Shown here one piece after another: positions 1 to 6,817 of a stretch of DNA of 15,424 nt. The stretch spans positions 1-15,424 of the forward strand of contig DATFQI010000151.1 of NCBI GenBank assembly GCA_035264365.1, written 5' to 3'. Both the position numbers and the translations under genes were made by a program. Position 1 is the stretch's first letter; every line of letters begins with the position of its first letter. This DNA comes from DATFQI01 sp035264365 (GTDB lineage Bacteria; Actinomycetota; Thermoleophilia; Solirubrobacterales; Solirubrobacteraceae). The notes below the pieces were generated by a model. That model was not told the DNA's origin. It ran no database searches and saw nothing but the letters and a program-made list of their open reading frames with translations.

Positions 1-396
1 ATCCAGGGCCCGAAGGGCGACACGGGCGCGCAGGGCCCGGCCGGTCCGGCCGGCGCCGATGGCGTCCAGGGGCCCGCCGGACCGATGGGCCCGCAGGGGT
101 TGACCGGCCCGCAGGGGCCGAAGGGCGACGACGGCGCCGAGGGCGCGGCCGGCGCCGCTGGGGCCCAGGGTCCTGCGGGCTCGGCGGGCACGGCGGGCGC
201 CGACGGCGCGCAGGGTCCGGCCGGCGCCGTGGGTGCACAGGGTCCCGCGGGCGCGACCGGCGCCGCGGGCGCCCAGGGCCCGAAGGGCGACACCGGCGCG
301 CAGGGCCCCAAGGGCGACAAGGGCGACAAGGGCGACACCGGCGCGCAGGGCCCCAAGGGCGACACCGGAGCGCAGGGCCCCCAGGGGGCGAGCGGC
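1..396 (+). repeat. Gly-X-Y collagen-coding repeat tract
   Basis: Every third codon is glycine for 132 codons. The DNA is also repetitive: near-identical blocks of roughly 27 nt encoding AQGPKGDTG recur around 281-390. Such tracts can expand or contract by slippage and can be misassembled. The tract continues beyond the left edge, so its full length is unknown. Confidence 0.9.
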
Positions 397-798
397 CTGG
401 TGACCGCCAAGGAGGTCTACCTCGACTCCGCGGTCGCGATCCCCGCCGACACGAACATCGCCGTCACCGCGATCAGCCTGCCGGCCGGCAGCTACCGCCT
501 CGAGGCCGTGACCCGCCTCACGAAGGGCGCCGGCACCGGCGACTGGGCGTGCTCGCTCAACGGCGACCCGACCGCGAACACGGCCGGCGACGACGTCGAC
601 TCCGGCGACTACGGGCACACGCAGAACGTCTCGGCGACCGCCAGCATGCAGCTCACGGTGACGCTCGGATCGGCCTCGACGGTCGTGCTGCGCTGCCGCT
701 CGTCGCTCGCCGCGAGCGCCCGCGAGACGAAGATCATCGCCACGCCGATCGGCGCCGCCAACCGCGTCGCCGGCACGGCTGGAGCTTCGGGCTCCTAG
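1..798 (+). CDS. Collagen-like protein, 5' end missing
   Basis: The frame is open from the first base, so this is the C-terminal part of a longer gene. About 132 codons (1-396) encode uninterrupted Gly-X-Y triplets rich in GPKGDTGAQ, GPAG and GDKGDKGD blocks, the hallmark of a collagen triple helix. The remaining ~133 residues form a non-collagenous domain rich in Ser, Thr, Ala and Val, with predicted alternating strands and two cysteines (WACSLNG and VLRCRSS) that could form a disulfide. Bacterial collagen-like proteins are usually exported, and a C-terminal beta-rich head commonly nucleates trimerisation; that role here is inference. Any signal peptide would lie upstream of the window. The ATG at codon 29 sits inside the repeats and is not a credible start. 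The stop overlaps a hairpin. The repeat class is clear; the C-terminal domain was not recognised. Confidence 0.9.
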   Translation: MQGPKGDTGAQGPAGPAGADGVQGPAGPMGPQGLTGPQGPKGDDGAEGAAGAAGAQGPAGSAGTAGADGAQGPAGAVGAQGPAGATGAAGAQGPKGDTGAQGPKGDKGDKGDTGAQGPKGDTGAQGPQGASGLVTAKEVYLDSAVAIPADTNIAVTAISLPAGSYRLEAVTRLTKGAGTGDWACSLNGDPTANTAGDDVDSGDYGHTQNVSATASMQLTVTLGSASTVVLRCRSSLAASARETKIIATPIGAANRVAGTAGASGS

Positions 799-799
799 C
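778..799 (+). terminator. Hairpin over the stop codon of the collagen-like gene
   Basis: GGAGC (781-785) and GCTCC (791-795) form a perfect stem around the loop TTCGG. The stem extends with GCT/AGC (778-780 and 797-799) across a bulged T. It overlaps the TAG stop at 796-798. No T-run follows, so this is only a possible terminator or RNA-stabilising hairpin, and the next gene starts 16 nt after the stop. Confidence 0.35.
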
Positions 800-814
800 G
801 CCGATAACGAGGCC

Positions 815-1402
815 ATGAGCGCCGTCCCCGCCAGCGCGGCCGCCGCCGTGCCGCGCAAGCGCCGCCGCCCGCGCGCACGGCTCGCGATCGCGCTGCTGCT
901 CGCGGCGCTGCTCGCCGCGGCCGGCGCCTACGCCGCCGTGACGCTCACCCGCGAAAAGGCGCCCGTCCTGCCCGCCGCCGGCAAGCCCGCGCTGCTGACC
1001 GGCGAGGTGCTCGCCGCCGTCACCGCCGCGACGGGCCACGACGTCTACGGCGTCGTCGCGCCCGCCGGCACGCGCCCGGAGGTCACGCGCGGCTCGAACG
1101 GCGAGGTCTGGGTCCGCTACCTCGCCCCCGGCGCCACGCTCGGCGACTCCCGCGCGGACTACCTGACGGTCGGCACCTACCCGCGCGCCGACGCGCTGGC
1201 CGCCGCGAAGGCGGCCGCCGAGGGCGACGAGCAGCGCTCCGCCGAGCTTCCCGACGGCGGGATGATGCTGTGGAGCGTCGAGCGTCCCGAGAGCGTGTAC
1301 GCGGCGAGCCCGCGCAGCGACCTCCTGGTGGAGGTCTACAGCCCGGATCCCGAGGCCGCCCGCGAGCTCGTCAGGGGTGGCGCGGTCGCCCCGCTGCGCT
1401 AG
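815..1402 (+). CDS. Unrecognised single-pass membrane protein, 195 aa
   Basis: No family was recognised. The N-terminus is basic (KRRRPRAR, about residues 15-22), followed by one hydrophobic Ala/Leu-rich helix (about 23-43). About 150 mostly soluble residues follow, probably extracytoplasmic by the positive-inside rule. The soluble part is Ala/Glu/Asp-rich, has no cysteine, and includes the segments HDVYGVVAPAG, VWVRYLAPGA and LLVEVYSPDPEAARELV. The ATG at 815 follows the collagen-like stop by 16 nt with only a weak purine stretch (ACGAGG) upstream, so the two genes may be co-transcribed. It ends 9 nt before the convergent GMC oxidoreductase. Third-position GC is high throughout, as in the neighbouring genes. 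Confidence 0.75.
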   Translation: MSAVPASAAAAVPRKRRRPRARLAIALLLAALLAAAGAYAAVTLTREKAPVLPAAGKPALLTGEVLAAVTAATGHDVYGVVAPAGTRPEVTRGSNGEVWVRYLAPGATLGDSRADYLTVGTYPRADALAAAKAAAEGDEQRSAELPDGGMMLWSVERPESVYAASPRSDLLVEVYSPDPEAARELVRGGAVAPLR

Positions 1403-1411
1403 CGCTCCCGG

Positions 1412-3004
1412 CTAGGCCGCCGACGCCTCCGAGGCCCGCGCGGGCTCGCGCCCGCGGATCAGGTCCGCCGCCCGCTCGGCGATCGCGATCACCGGCGCGT
1501 TCGTGTTGCCGCGCGGCACGGTCGGCATGATCGACGCGTCGACGACCCGCAGCCCCTCGACGCCGCGCACGCGCAGCTCCGGGTCGACCACCGACGTCTC
1601 GTCGGCGCCCATCCGGCACGTGCCGACGGGGTGGTAGATCGTCTGGCAGGTCGCCCGCACGTGCGCCTCCAGGTCCTCCTCGGAGTCCGACGCCGGCACC
1701 ATGTTCGGCGTCTCCGCGTAGCGCGCCAGCGGCTCCGCCCGGCAGAAGTTCATGACCATCCGCAGCCCGGCCACGGCAGAGGCCACGTCCTCGGGCTCCG
1801 TGTAGTAGCCGTGCATGATGAACGGCTTGCCCGTCGGGTCCGGCGTCGTGACCGCCACCATCCCGCGCGAGCGCGGCTTGAGCACGCACGCCGAGAGCGT
1901 GAAGCCGTGCGCCGGCGGCGCCAGCAGGCCCTCCTGCTCGAACACGACCGGGACCATGTGGAACTGGACGTCGGGCGCCGGCAGGTCGCCGCGCGTGCGC
2001 GCGAAGCCGCCGTTCTCGCCGATGTTGGAGGTCAACGGGCCCTGGCCCTGCATCCACATCGCGAGGTTGGCGTCGTTGAGCGCGTCCTTGAGCGAGGACT
2101 CCTCCTCGCAGAAGTAGGTCACGCCCGCGGTCGGGTGGTCCTGGAGGTTCATCCCGACCTCGGGCGACTCGGCGACCAGCTCGATCTGCAGCAGCTCGAG
2201 CTCGTCCGGGCGGCCGATGCCCGACAGCATCAGCAGCTGCGGCGAGTTGTAGGCGCCGCCGCACACGATCACCTCGCGCTCGGCCTGCCAGGTCAGCGTC
2301 TCACCCCCGCGCATCGCGGCCACGCCCACCGCGCGCCCGCCCGCGAACAGCACCTTGAGCACCTGGGCGTGCGTCTCCACGGTCAGGTTCTCGCGCTCCA
2401 TCGCGGGGTGCAGGTAGGCGACCGAGGCGCTCGCGCGGCGGCCGTCGCGCTGCGTCACCTGGTAGTAGCCGTAGCCGTCCTGCTCGCCGTCGTTGAAGTC
2501 CTCGTTGCGCGCCAGGCCGAGCGCGTCGACGGTCTCCATGAACGCCTCGCAGCTCGCGCTGCGGGCGCGCGCCTCCGAGACGGGCAGCGGCCCCCCGGCG
2601 CCGTGGAACTCCGACGCGCCGCGCTCGTTGTCCTCGGCGCGCAGGAAGTAGGGCAGCAGGTCGTCCCAGCCCCAGCCCGCGCAGCCGGCGTCGCGCCACT
2701 CGTCGTAGTCGAGCGGGTTGCCGCGGATGTAGATCATCGCGTTCAGCGACGACGAGCCGCCGAGCATGCGTCCGCGCGGGAGGTAGATCCGGCGGTTGTT
2801 GGCGCCCGGCTCCCAGCCGGTGATGTGGTCCCAGTCGTGCTGGGTCCGGAACAGGGCGCTGAACGCGGCGGGGATGTGGATGAAGTCCGCGGTGTCCGGC
2901 GGGCCGGCCTCGACCAGGAGGACCCGCACGTCGGGATCCTCGCTCAGGCGGTTGGCGAGCACGCAGCCCGCCGAGCCGGCGCCCACGATCACGTAGTCGT
3001 ACAC
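1412..3004 (-). CDS. GMC family FAD-dependent oxidoreductase, choline-dehydrogenase-like
   Basis: This is a 530-aa flavoprotein of glucose-methanol-choline (GMC) oxidoreductase type, a family that oxidises alcohols using FAD. The dinucleotide-binding GAGSAG lies at residues 8-13 after a beta strand. GMC signature 1 is at about 81-96 (LGGSSSLNAMIYIRG) and signature 2 at about 249-264 (GGAYNSPQLLMLSGIG). The C-terminal catalytic pair is visible as His458 (YHPVG) and Asn502 (GNTNAP). Length and motifs match the BetA/AlkJ branch, but the actual alcohol cannot be read from sequence. The start is GTG at 3004, chosen because AGGAGGAG (3018-3011) sits 6 nt upstream and the Rossmann motif starts at once. 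It is divergent from the aldo/keto reductase with 50 nt between. No bet genes for betaine synthesis are next to it, so a choline role is not supported by context. Confidence 0.93.
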   Translation of the reverse strand: MYDYVIVGAGSAGCVLANRLSEDPDVRVLLVEAGPPDTADFIHIPAAFSALFRTQHDWDHITGWEPGANNRRIYLPRGRMLGGSSSLNAMIYIRGNPLDYDEWRDAGCAGWGWDDLLPYFLRAEDNERGASEFHGAGGPLPVSEARARSASCEAFMETVDALGLARNEDFNDGEQDGYGYYQVTQRDGRRASASVAYLHPAMERENLTVETHAQVLKVLFAGGRAVGVAAMRGGETLTWQAEREVIVCGGAYNSPQLLMLSGIGRPDELELLQIELVAESPEVGMNLQDHPTAGVTYFCEEESSLKDALNDANLAMWMQGQGPLTSNIGENGGFARTRGDLPAPDVQFHMVPVVFEQEGLLAPPAHGFTLSACVLKPRSRGMVAVTTPDPTGKPFIMHGYYTEPEDVASAVAGLRMVMNFCRAEPLARYAETPNMVPASDSEEDLEAHVRATCQTIYHPVGTCRMGADETSVVDPELRVRGVEGLRVVDASIMPTVPRGNTNAPVIAIAERAADLIRGREPARASEASAA

Positions 3005-3010
3005 CGCACA

Positions 3011-3018
3011 CTCCTCCT
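3011..3018 (-). promoter_or_regulatory. Strong ribosome binding site fixing the GTG start
   Basis: Read on the minus strand this is AGGAGGAG, a near-ideal Shine-Dalgarno sequence 6 nt before the GTG at 3004. It lies in the 50-nt divergent gap with the aldo/keto reductase, which must also hold the promoters of both genes. No clear -10/-35 pair was seen there. Confidence 0.8.
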
Positions 3019-3054
3019 CGTCGCGTGTGTGGCGATCTTGTCACGTGGTAGCCC

Positions 3055-3927
3055 ATGGGCATGACCAAGACGCGCAAGCTCGGCGACGCCGAGGTGTTCC
3101 CGATCGGGCTCGGCGGTATGCCGATGTCGCTCTCCGGCCGCCCGCCGGAGGAGCGCTCGATCCGCGCCATCCACGCGGCGCTCGACGCCGGCGTCAACCT
3201 GATCGACACCGCCGACGCCTACTCGGCCGACGCGTCGGACTTCGGCCACAACGAGCGGCTGATCGCCAAGGCGCTGCGTGGTCGCCGCGACGACGTGATC
3301 GTCGCCACCAAGGGCGGCCACACGCGCACGGCGGACGGCGCCTGGGAGCTCGACGGCCGGCCCGAGTACGTCAAGCGTGCCTGCGAGGCCTCGCTGAAGG
3401 CGCTGGAGACCGACCGGATCGACCTCTACCAGTACCACCGCCCCGATCCGGACGTGCCCTACGAAGAGACGATCGGCGCCTTCAAGGAGCTCCAGGACAA
3501 GGGCAAGATCCGCTGGGTCGGCATCTCCAACGCGAACGTCGAGCAGATCGAGCTCACCCGCGGGATGGTCGACCTGGTCGCGGTCCAGAACCAGCTCTCG
3601 CTCGAGTATCCGTTCCCGCTGGAGAAGGGCGAGGTCGAGCTGTGCGAGCGCCACGGGATCGCGTTCCTGCCGTGGTCGCCGCTCGGCGGCATCTCCAAGG
3701 CCGCCGACGCCGCCGAGGCGCACGATCCGGTGCGCGAGGCCGCGGACGCGCACGGCGTCTCCCCGCAGCAGGTCGCGCTCGCGTGGCTGCTGTCCCTGAG
3801 CCCCGTCGTCATCCCGATCCCGGGGGCGAGCCGCCCCGAGTCGATCGCCGATTCCGCCCGCGCCGCCGCCCTCGAGCTCTCGCACGAGGAGTTGCAGGCG
3901 ATCGGGGGGATCGCGACGACCGCATAG
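3055..3927 (+). CDS. Aldo/keto reductase
   Basis: This is a 290-aa NAD(P)H-dependent oxidoreductase of the aldo/keto reductase superfamily, predicted to be a (beta/alpha)8 barrel that interconverts carbonyls and alcohols. The catalytic tetrad is visible as Asp51 and Tyr56 (DTADAY), Lys86 (ATKGG) and His128 (YQYHRPDPD). The C-terminal cofactor-binding segment is VVIPIPGASRPESI (about 251-264). ATG codons at 3055 and 3061 are both possible; neither has a convincing ribosome binding site. The gene is divergent from the GMC oxidoreductase and its stop is 11 nt before ku. A shared alcohol/aldehyde pathway with the GMC enzyme is possible but unproven; the substrate is unknown. Confidence 0.93.
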   Translation: MGMTKTRKLGDAEVFPIGLGGMPMSLSGRPPEERSIRAIHAALDAGVNLIDTADAYSADASDFGHNERLIAKALRGRRDDVIVATKGGHTRTADGAWELDGRPEYVKRACEASLKALETDRIDLYQYHRPDPDVPYEETIGAFKELQDKGKIRWVGISNANVEQIELTRGMVDLVAVQNQLSLEYPFPLEKGEVELCERHGIAFLPWSPLGGISKAADAAEAHDPVREAADAHGVSPQQVALAWLLSLSPVVIPIPGASRPESIADSARAAALELSHEELQAIGGIATTA

Positions 3928-3930
3928 AAT
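3925..3930 (+). promoter_or_regulatory. Candidate leaderless -10 element of ku (TAGAAT)
   Basis: TAGAAT matches the actinobacterial -10 consensus TANNNT and ends 8 nt before the ku ATG at 3939. That spacing would place transcription initiation at or next to the A of the start codon. No Shine-Dalgarno lies between. The box includes the stop codon of the aldo/keto reductase. Leaderless initiation would let ku be expressed independently of the upstream gene. Confidence 0.45.
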
Positions 3931-3938
3931 CACCCGTC

Positions 3939-4793
3939 ATGCCCCGATCGATGTGGAGTGGCGCGATCTCCTTCGGCCTGGTGAACGTGCCCGTCAAGCT
4001 CTACTCGGCCGTCTCCCGGAAGACCGTCCGGTTCAACCAGCTCAACGCGGAGACGGGCAACCGGATCCAGCAGAAGCGGGTCGACCCGGAGACGGGCGAG
4101 GAGGTCGGCTACGACCAGATCGTCAAGGGTTACGAGCTCACCAAGGACCGCTACGTGGTCATCACGCCGGACGAGCTCGACGCGCTGGACCCGGAGAAGA
4201 CGCGCACCGTCGACATCGAGGACTTCGTGGACCTCGACGAGATCGACCCCGTCTACTACGACCACCCGTACTACCTGGTCCCCGACAAGGGCGCGACGAA
4301 GGCGTACGGGCTGCTGCTCGGCGCGATGAAGCAGGCCAACAAGGTCGCGATCGCGCGCGTCGTGCTGCGCTCCAAGGAGCAGCTCGTCGCGATCCGCCCC
4401 TCCGGTGACGTCCTGATGATGGAGACGATGCTCTTCCACGACGAGGTCGTGCCCTCGGACGACATCGAGGACCTTCCGGACGGCAAGGAGCTCAAGGCGA
4501 CCGACCGCGAGCTGAAGATGGCCCAGCAGCTGATCGACTCGCTCTCGAGCGAGTTCGACCCGACCAGCTATCGCGACGAGTACCGCGAGAAGGTGCTCGA
4601 GCTGATCGAGATGAAGGCCTCCGGCCAAGAGATCGCCGTGCAGCCCGAGGCGCCGGAGCCCGCCAAGGTGCCGGACCTCATGGCCGCGCTGGAGGCGAGC
4701 CTGGCCGCGGTCAAGGACGACGGCGCCGGCAAGAAGAAGTCGTCCTCCTCGTCGAAGAAGTCCGACAAGAAGGAGAAGGCGAAGGCCGCCTAG
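3939..4793 (+). CDS. ku: Non-homologous end-joining protein Ku
   Basis: This is a 284-aa bacterial Ku, the homodimeric ring that threads onto DNA double-strand-break ends and recruits LigD. The opening MPRSMWSGAISFGLVNVPVK is diagnostic. The core follows with FNQLN (32-36), a KGYE box (about 63-66), EIDPVYYDHPYYLVPD (101-116) and a segment ending in DPTSYRDEYREKVLELI. The C-terminus is a low-complexity lysine/serine tail (about 265-284), typical of the extended basic tails of some bacterial Ku proteins that bind DNA. The frame is open far upstream, but homology fixes the start at 3939. It lies 11 nt after the aldo/keto reductase and 8 nt from the convergent STAS-HATPase gene. A LigD-type polymerase lies about 5.2 kb downstream on the same strand; no ATP-dependent ligase domain is in the window. 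Confidence 0.96.
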   Translation: MPRSMWSGAISFGLVNVPVKLYSAVSRKTVRFNQLNAETGNRIQQKRVDPETGEEVGYDQIVKGYELTKDRYVVITPDELDALDPEKTRTVDIEDFVDLDEIDPVYYDHPYYLVPDKGATKAYGLLLGAMKQANKVAIARVVLRSKEQLVAIRPSGDVLMMETMLFHDEVVPSDDIEDLPDGKELKATDRELKMAQQLIDSLSSEFDPTSYRDEYREKVLELIEMKASGQEIAVQPEAPEPAKVPDLMAALEASLAAVKDDGAGKKKSSSSSKKSDKKEKAKAA

Positions 4794-4801
4794 CGCGGTC
4801 T

Positions 4802-5557
4802 TCAGTCCATCTCGAACCACACCCGCGTGCGCGGGTGGTGGTCGATCCCCCAGCGGTCCGCGAGCTCCTCGACGAGCACGAGGCCCCATCCGGACGCGCG
4901 CAGCGGGTCGTCGGATGGTGTCTTGAGCTCGAAGCCGTTGCCCGGGTCGTGCACCTCGATCCGCAGCAGCGTGCCGGTGACCGCGACCACGAGACGCACC
5001 GCGTCGCCGCCCGCGTGGCGGACGGCGTTGGTCACCAGCTCGGACACGAGCAGCCGCACGTCGCGCATGCGGTCGGGGCTGACGCGGTCCTCGATCTCGT
5101 CGAGCGCGCCGCGGGCCTGCGCCGGGGCGGCGGCCGTGCTCGGCAGCTCGAGGTCGATCGTCTCCCCGCGGCCGCCGACCTCGTCGGGGTCGTCGACGAA
5201 CGTGAGGTGGTCGCTCATGCGCGTGATCTCGAACACGCGCTGGACCGCGTCGCGGCCGCGCACGAGCACGAGCGAGCGATCGTCGGCGCTCAGCCGGCGC
5301 GCCGCGAGCGCGACCATCCGCAGCCCGCTCGAGTCCATGAAGGCGAGCTGGCGCAGGTCGAGCACGACCCGGCCGATGCCGTCCGCGGCGACCACGCGCG
5401 CGATCTCCTCCTCGAGCGGTCCGGCGCCGGAGAGGTCGAGCTCGCCCGTCAGCGAGATCAAAGCGTCACCGGCGCTCGTCAGCGCCGTTGTGAAGGCGAG
5501 GGGGGCCACCTCGCCTGAAAGCGTAAACGCCCGTGCAACAGGGGAGACCCGCGCCAT
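4802..5557 (-). CDS. STAS-HATPase fusion: anti-sigma antagonist joined to anti-sigma kinase
   Basis: This 251-aa protein joins two domains that are usually separate partner-switch proteins. Residues ~20-125 are a STAS (SpoIIAA/RsbV-like) domain with ALISLTGELDLSGAG and FMDSSGLRMV; by alignment to SpoIIAA, Ser76 of DSSG is the likely phosphorylation site. Residues ~145-251 are a GHKL ATPase (SpoIIAB/RsbW-like) with N-box SELVTNAVRH (Glu173, Asn177), G1 box DPGNGF (204-209) and G2 box GWGLVLVEELADRWG. The kinase half could therefore phosphorylate the STAS half in cis, which is inference. Its target sigma factor is probably of SigB/F type, such as the one about 2.7 kb away. The ATG at 5557 overlaps the topoisomerase start in one CATG and lacks a ribosome binding site. 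GTG at 5509 is an alternative that keeps both domains. Confidence 0.9.
   Translation of the reverse strand: MARVSPVARAFTLSGEVAPLAFTTALTSAGDALISLTGELDLSGAGPLEEEIARVVAADGIGRVVLDLRQLAFMDSSGLRMVALAARRLSADDRSLVLVRGRDAVQRVFEITRMSDHLTFVDDPDEVGGRGETIDLELPSTAAAPAQARGALDEIEDRVSPDRMRDVRLLVSELVTNAVRHAGGDAVRLVVAVTGTLLRIEVHDPGNGFELKTPSDDPLRASGWGLVLVEELADRWGIDHHPRTRVWFEMD
5541..5546 (+). promoter_or_regulatory. Ribosome binding site of topoisomerase IB
   Basis: GGGGAG lies 9 nt before the ATG at 5556 and supports that start. If the minus-strand STAS-HATPase gene begins at 5557, this site lies inside its coding sequence. Confidence 0.55.
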
Positions 5558-6614
5558 GCCGAGACTGCGCCGCGCGGACTGCTCAGCGCCGGGATTCCAG
5601 CGCGTCAGGCGCGGCCGCGGGTTCTCCTATCTCGACGAGGACGGCGACCCGATCGACGAGCCCGACGTGGTCGAGCGGCTGCGCGGCCTCGGCATCCCGC
5701 CGGCCTGGAAGGACGTCTGGATCTGCCCGTGGGCCGAGGGCCACATCCAGGCGACGGGCATGGACGCCGCCGACCGCAAGCAGTACCTCTACCACCCGGA
5801 CTGGCGCAGCCGGCGCGACGCCGAGAAGTTCGACGAGATGCTCGGCTTCGCCAAGGACCTGCCGGCGCTGCGCAAGCACGTGGCGAAGGAGCTCGAGTCC
5901 GGCGAGGCGCTGACGCGCGAGCGCGTGCTCGCCTGCGCCGTGCGTCTGCTCGACAGGGGCTTCTTCCGGATCGGCACGGAGGAGTACGCGGAGGCCAACG
6001 AGAGCTTCGGGCTGGCCACGATGCGCAAGGAGCACGTGAAGCTCGAGGACGACGACACGATGGTCTTCGACTATCCGGCGAAGTCGGGCGTGCGCCAGGT
6101 GCGGGCGGTCGTGGACCCGGTGGCGATCGACGTCGTCGCCAAGCTCAAGCGGCGCCGCGGCGGGGGCGAGGAGCTGCTCGCCTACAAGCAGGGCCGCAGC
6201 TGGACGGACCTGCGCTCGGGCGACGTCAACGAGTACATCAAGGAGGTCACCGGCAAGGGCTACTCCGCCAAGGACTTCCGGACCTGGAACGCGACCGTGC
6301 TGGCCGCCGTCGCGCTGGCCGTCTCGGGCGAGGTCGCCGCGACCAAGACGGGTCGCAAGCGCGCGATCTCGCGCGCGGTCAAGGAGGTCGCCCACTACCT
6401 CGGCAATACCCCGGCCGTCTGCCGGGCCTCCTACATCGACCCGCGCGTCTTCGACGCCTACCAGGGCGGGCTGATCATCCGCCCTGCGCTGGAGAAGGCG
6501 GCGGCGGAGGTCGAGCGCGCGCCGGCGATCCACCAGCCCCAGCTCGAGGAGGCCGTGCTCGACCTGATCGACGAGCGGTCCTCGGCCCCGGGCGTCGAGA
6601 AGGTCGCCGCTTAA
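5556..6614 (+). CDS. DNA topoisomerase IB, poxvirus-like bacterial type
   Basis: This 352-aa enzyme relaxes supercoils by nicking one strand through a 3'-phosphotyrosyl link. The N-terminal domain includes RGRGFSYLDEDG and IPPAWKDVWICP (about 47-58). Active-site residues can be placed by family alignment: Arg138 (FFRIG), Lys176 (YPAKSG), Arg242 (FRTWNAT), Asn284 (LGNTPAVCR) and nucleophile Tyr293 (ASYID). The vaccinia enzyme has His at the Asn284 position; Asn is usual in bacterial members, so this is not a defect. The frame is open upstream to 4827, but that part is antisense to the STAS-HATPase gene. The ATG at 5556 has GGGGAG (5541-5546) 9 nt upstream and starts at the family's conserved N-terminus. 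It is followed by a structured ~200-nt gap. Confidence 0.95.
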   Translation: MPRLRRADCSAPGFQRVRRGRGFSYLDEDGDPIDEPDVVERLRGLGIPPAWKDVWICPWAEGHIQATGMDAADRKQYLYHPDWRSRRDAEKFDEMLGFAKDLPALRKHVAKELESGEALTRERVLACAVRLLDRGFFRIGTEEYAEANESFGLATMRKEHVKLEDDDTMVFDYPAKSGVRQVRAVVDPVAIDVVAKLKRRRGGGEELLAYKQGRSWTDLRSGDVNEYIKEVTGKGYSAKDFRTWNATVLAAVALAVSGEVAATKTGRKRAISRAVKEVAHYLGNTPAVCRASYIDPRVFDAYQGGLIIRPALEKAAAEVERAPAIHQPQLEEAVLDLIDERSSAPGVEKVAA

Positions 6615-6817
6615 CGAGAGACGCGGAGAACCCGAGTCGCTCCGAGGAGCCCTCCTCCGGTGGCCGAAGCCTCCGGTCTCAGGGCGGCGGGCCTCTCACC
6701 TCGATGGCCTCGCTCTCTGCGTCTCACGCTCTCCGCGTCTGAGATCACCTTCTCGTGCAGACGGGCGCTTGGCAAGAGGCCGGAGCACGACGATCCCGCA
6801 ATTTGGGGCGAAGGCCC
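6615..6817. other. Convergent intergenic region with inverted and tandem repeats
   Basis: These 203 nt between topoisomerase IB and the antiporter hold no convincing gene. AGACGCGGAGA (6619-6629) has an exact inverted partner at 6730-6740. The partner belongs to a tandem pair of 16-nt units (6711-6726 and 6727-6742, 14 of 16 identical), so the left arm can pair with either unit, once with a G-U wobble. Hairpins near 6644-6676 are listed separately. A short stem GGGC-GAAG-GCCC (6806-6817) sits just at the antiporter stop and could help end its transcript. Confidence 0.6.
6644..6676 (+). terminator. Two small hairpins after topoisomerase IB
   Basis: GAGGA/TCCTC (6644-6657, loop GCCC) is followed by CCGG-T-GGC, loop CGAA, GCC-T-CCGG (6657-6676), a stem of seven pairs with one T-T mismatch. 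They begin about 30 nt after the topoisomerase stop. There is no T-run, so a terminator role is only plausible. Confidence 0.35.

Noticed and set aside
1..396. CRISPR-like or satellite repeat
   Set aside because: Repeats are in-frame Gly-X-Y codons without unique spacers; this is collagen-coding sequence.
1631..3064. 477-codon + strand frame opposite the GMC oxidoreductase
   Set aside because: It is antisense to a gene with complete family motifs, and the product is low-complexity Arg/Val/His/Leu with no fold signature.
3027..4793. Apparent 588-aa fusion ahead of Ku
   Set aside because: The first ~304 codons are the wrong frame of the aldo/keto reductase; the Ku N-terminus MPRSMWSG fixes the start at 3939.
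4827..5555. N-terminal extension of topoisomerase IB
   Set aside because: Ser/Arg-rich sequence antisense to the STAS-HATPase gene; the family N-terminus begins at 5556.
5997..6440. Possible inactive topoisomerase because the vaccinia His is Asn (residue 284)
   Set aside because: Asn at this position is the usual state in bacterial members, and the other catalytic residues are present.
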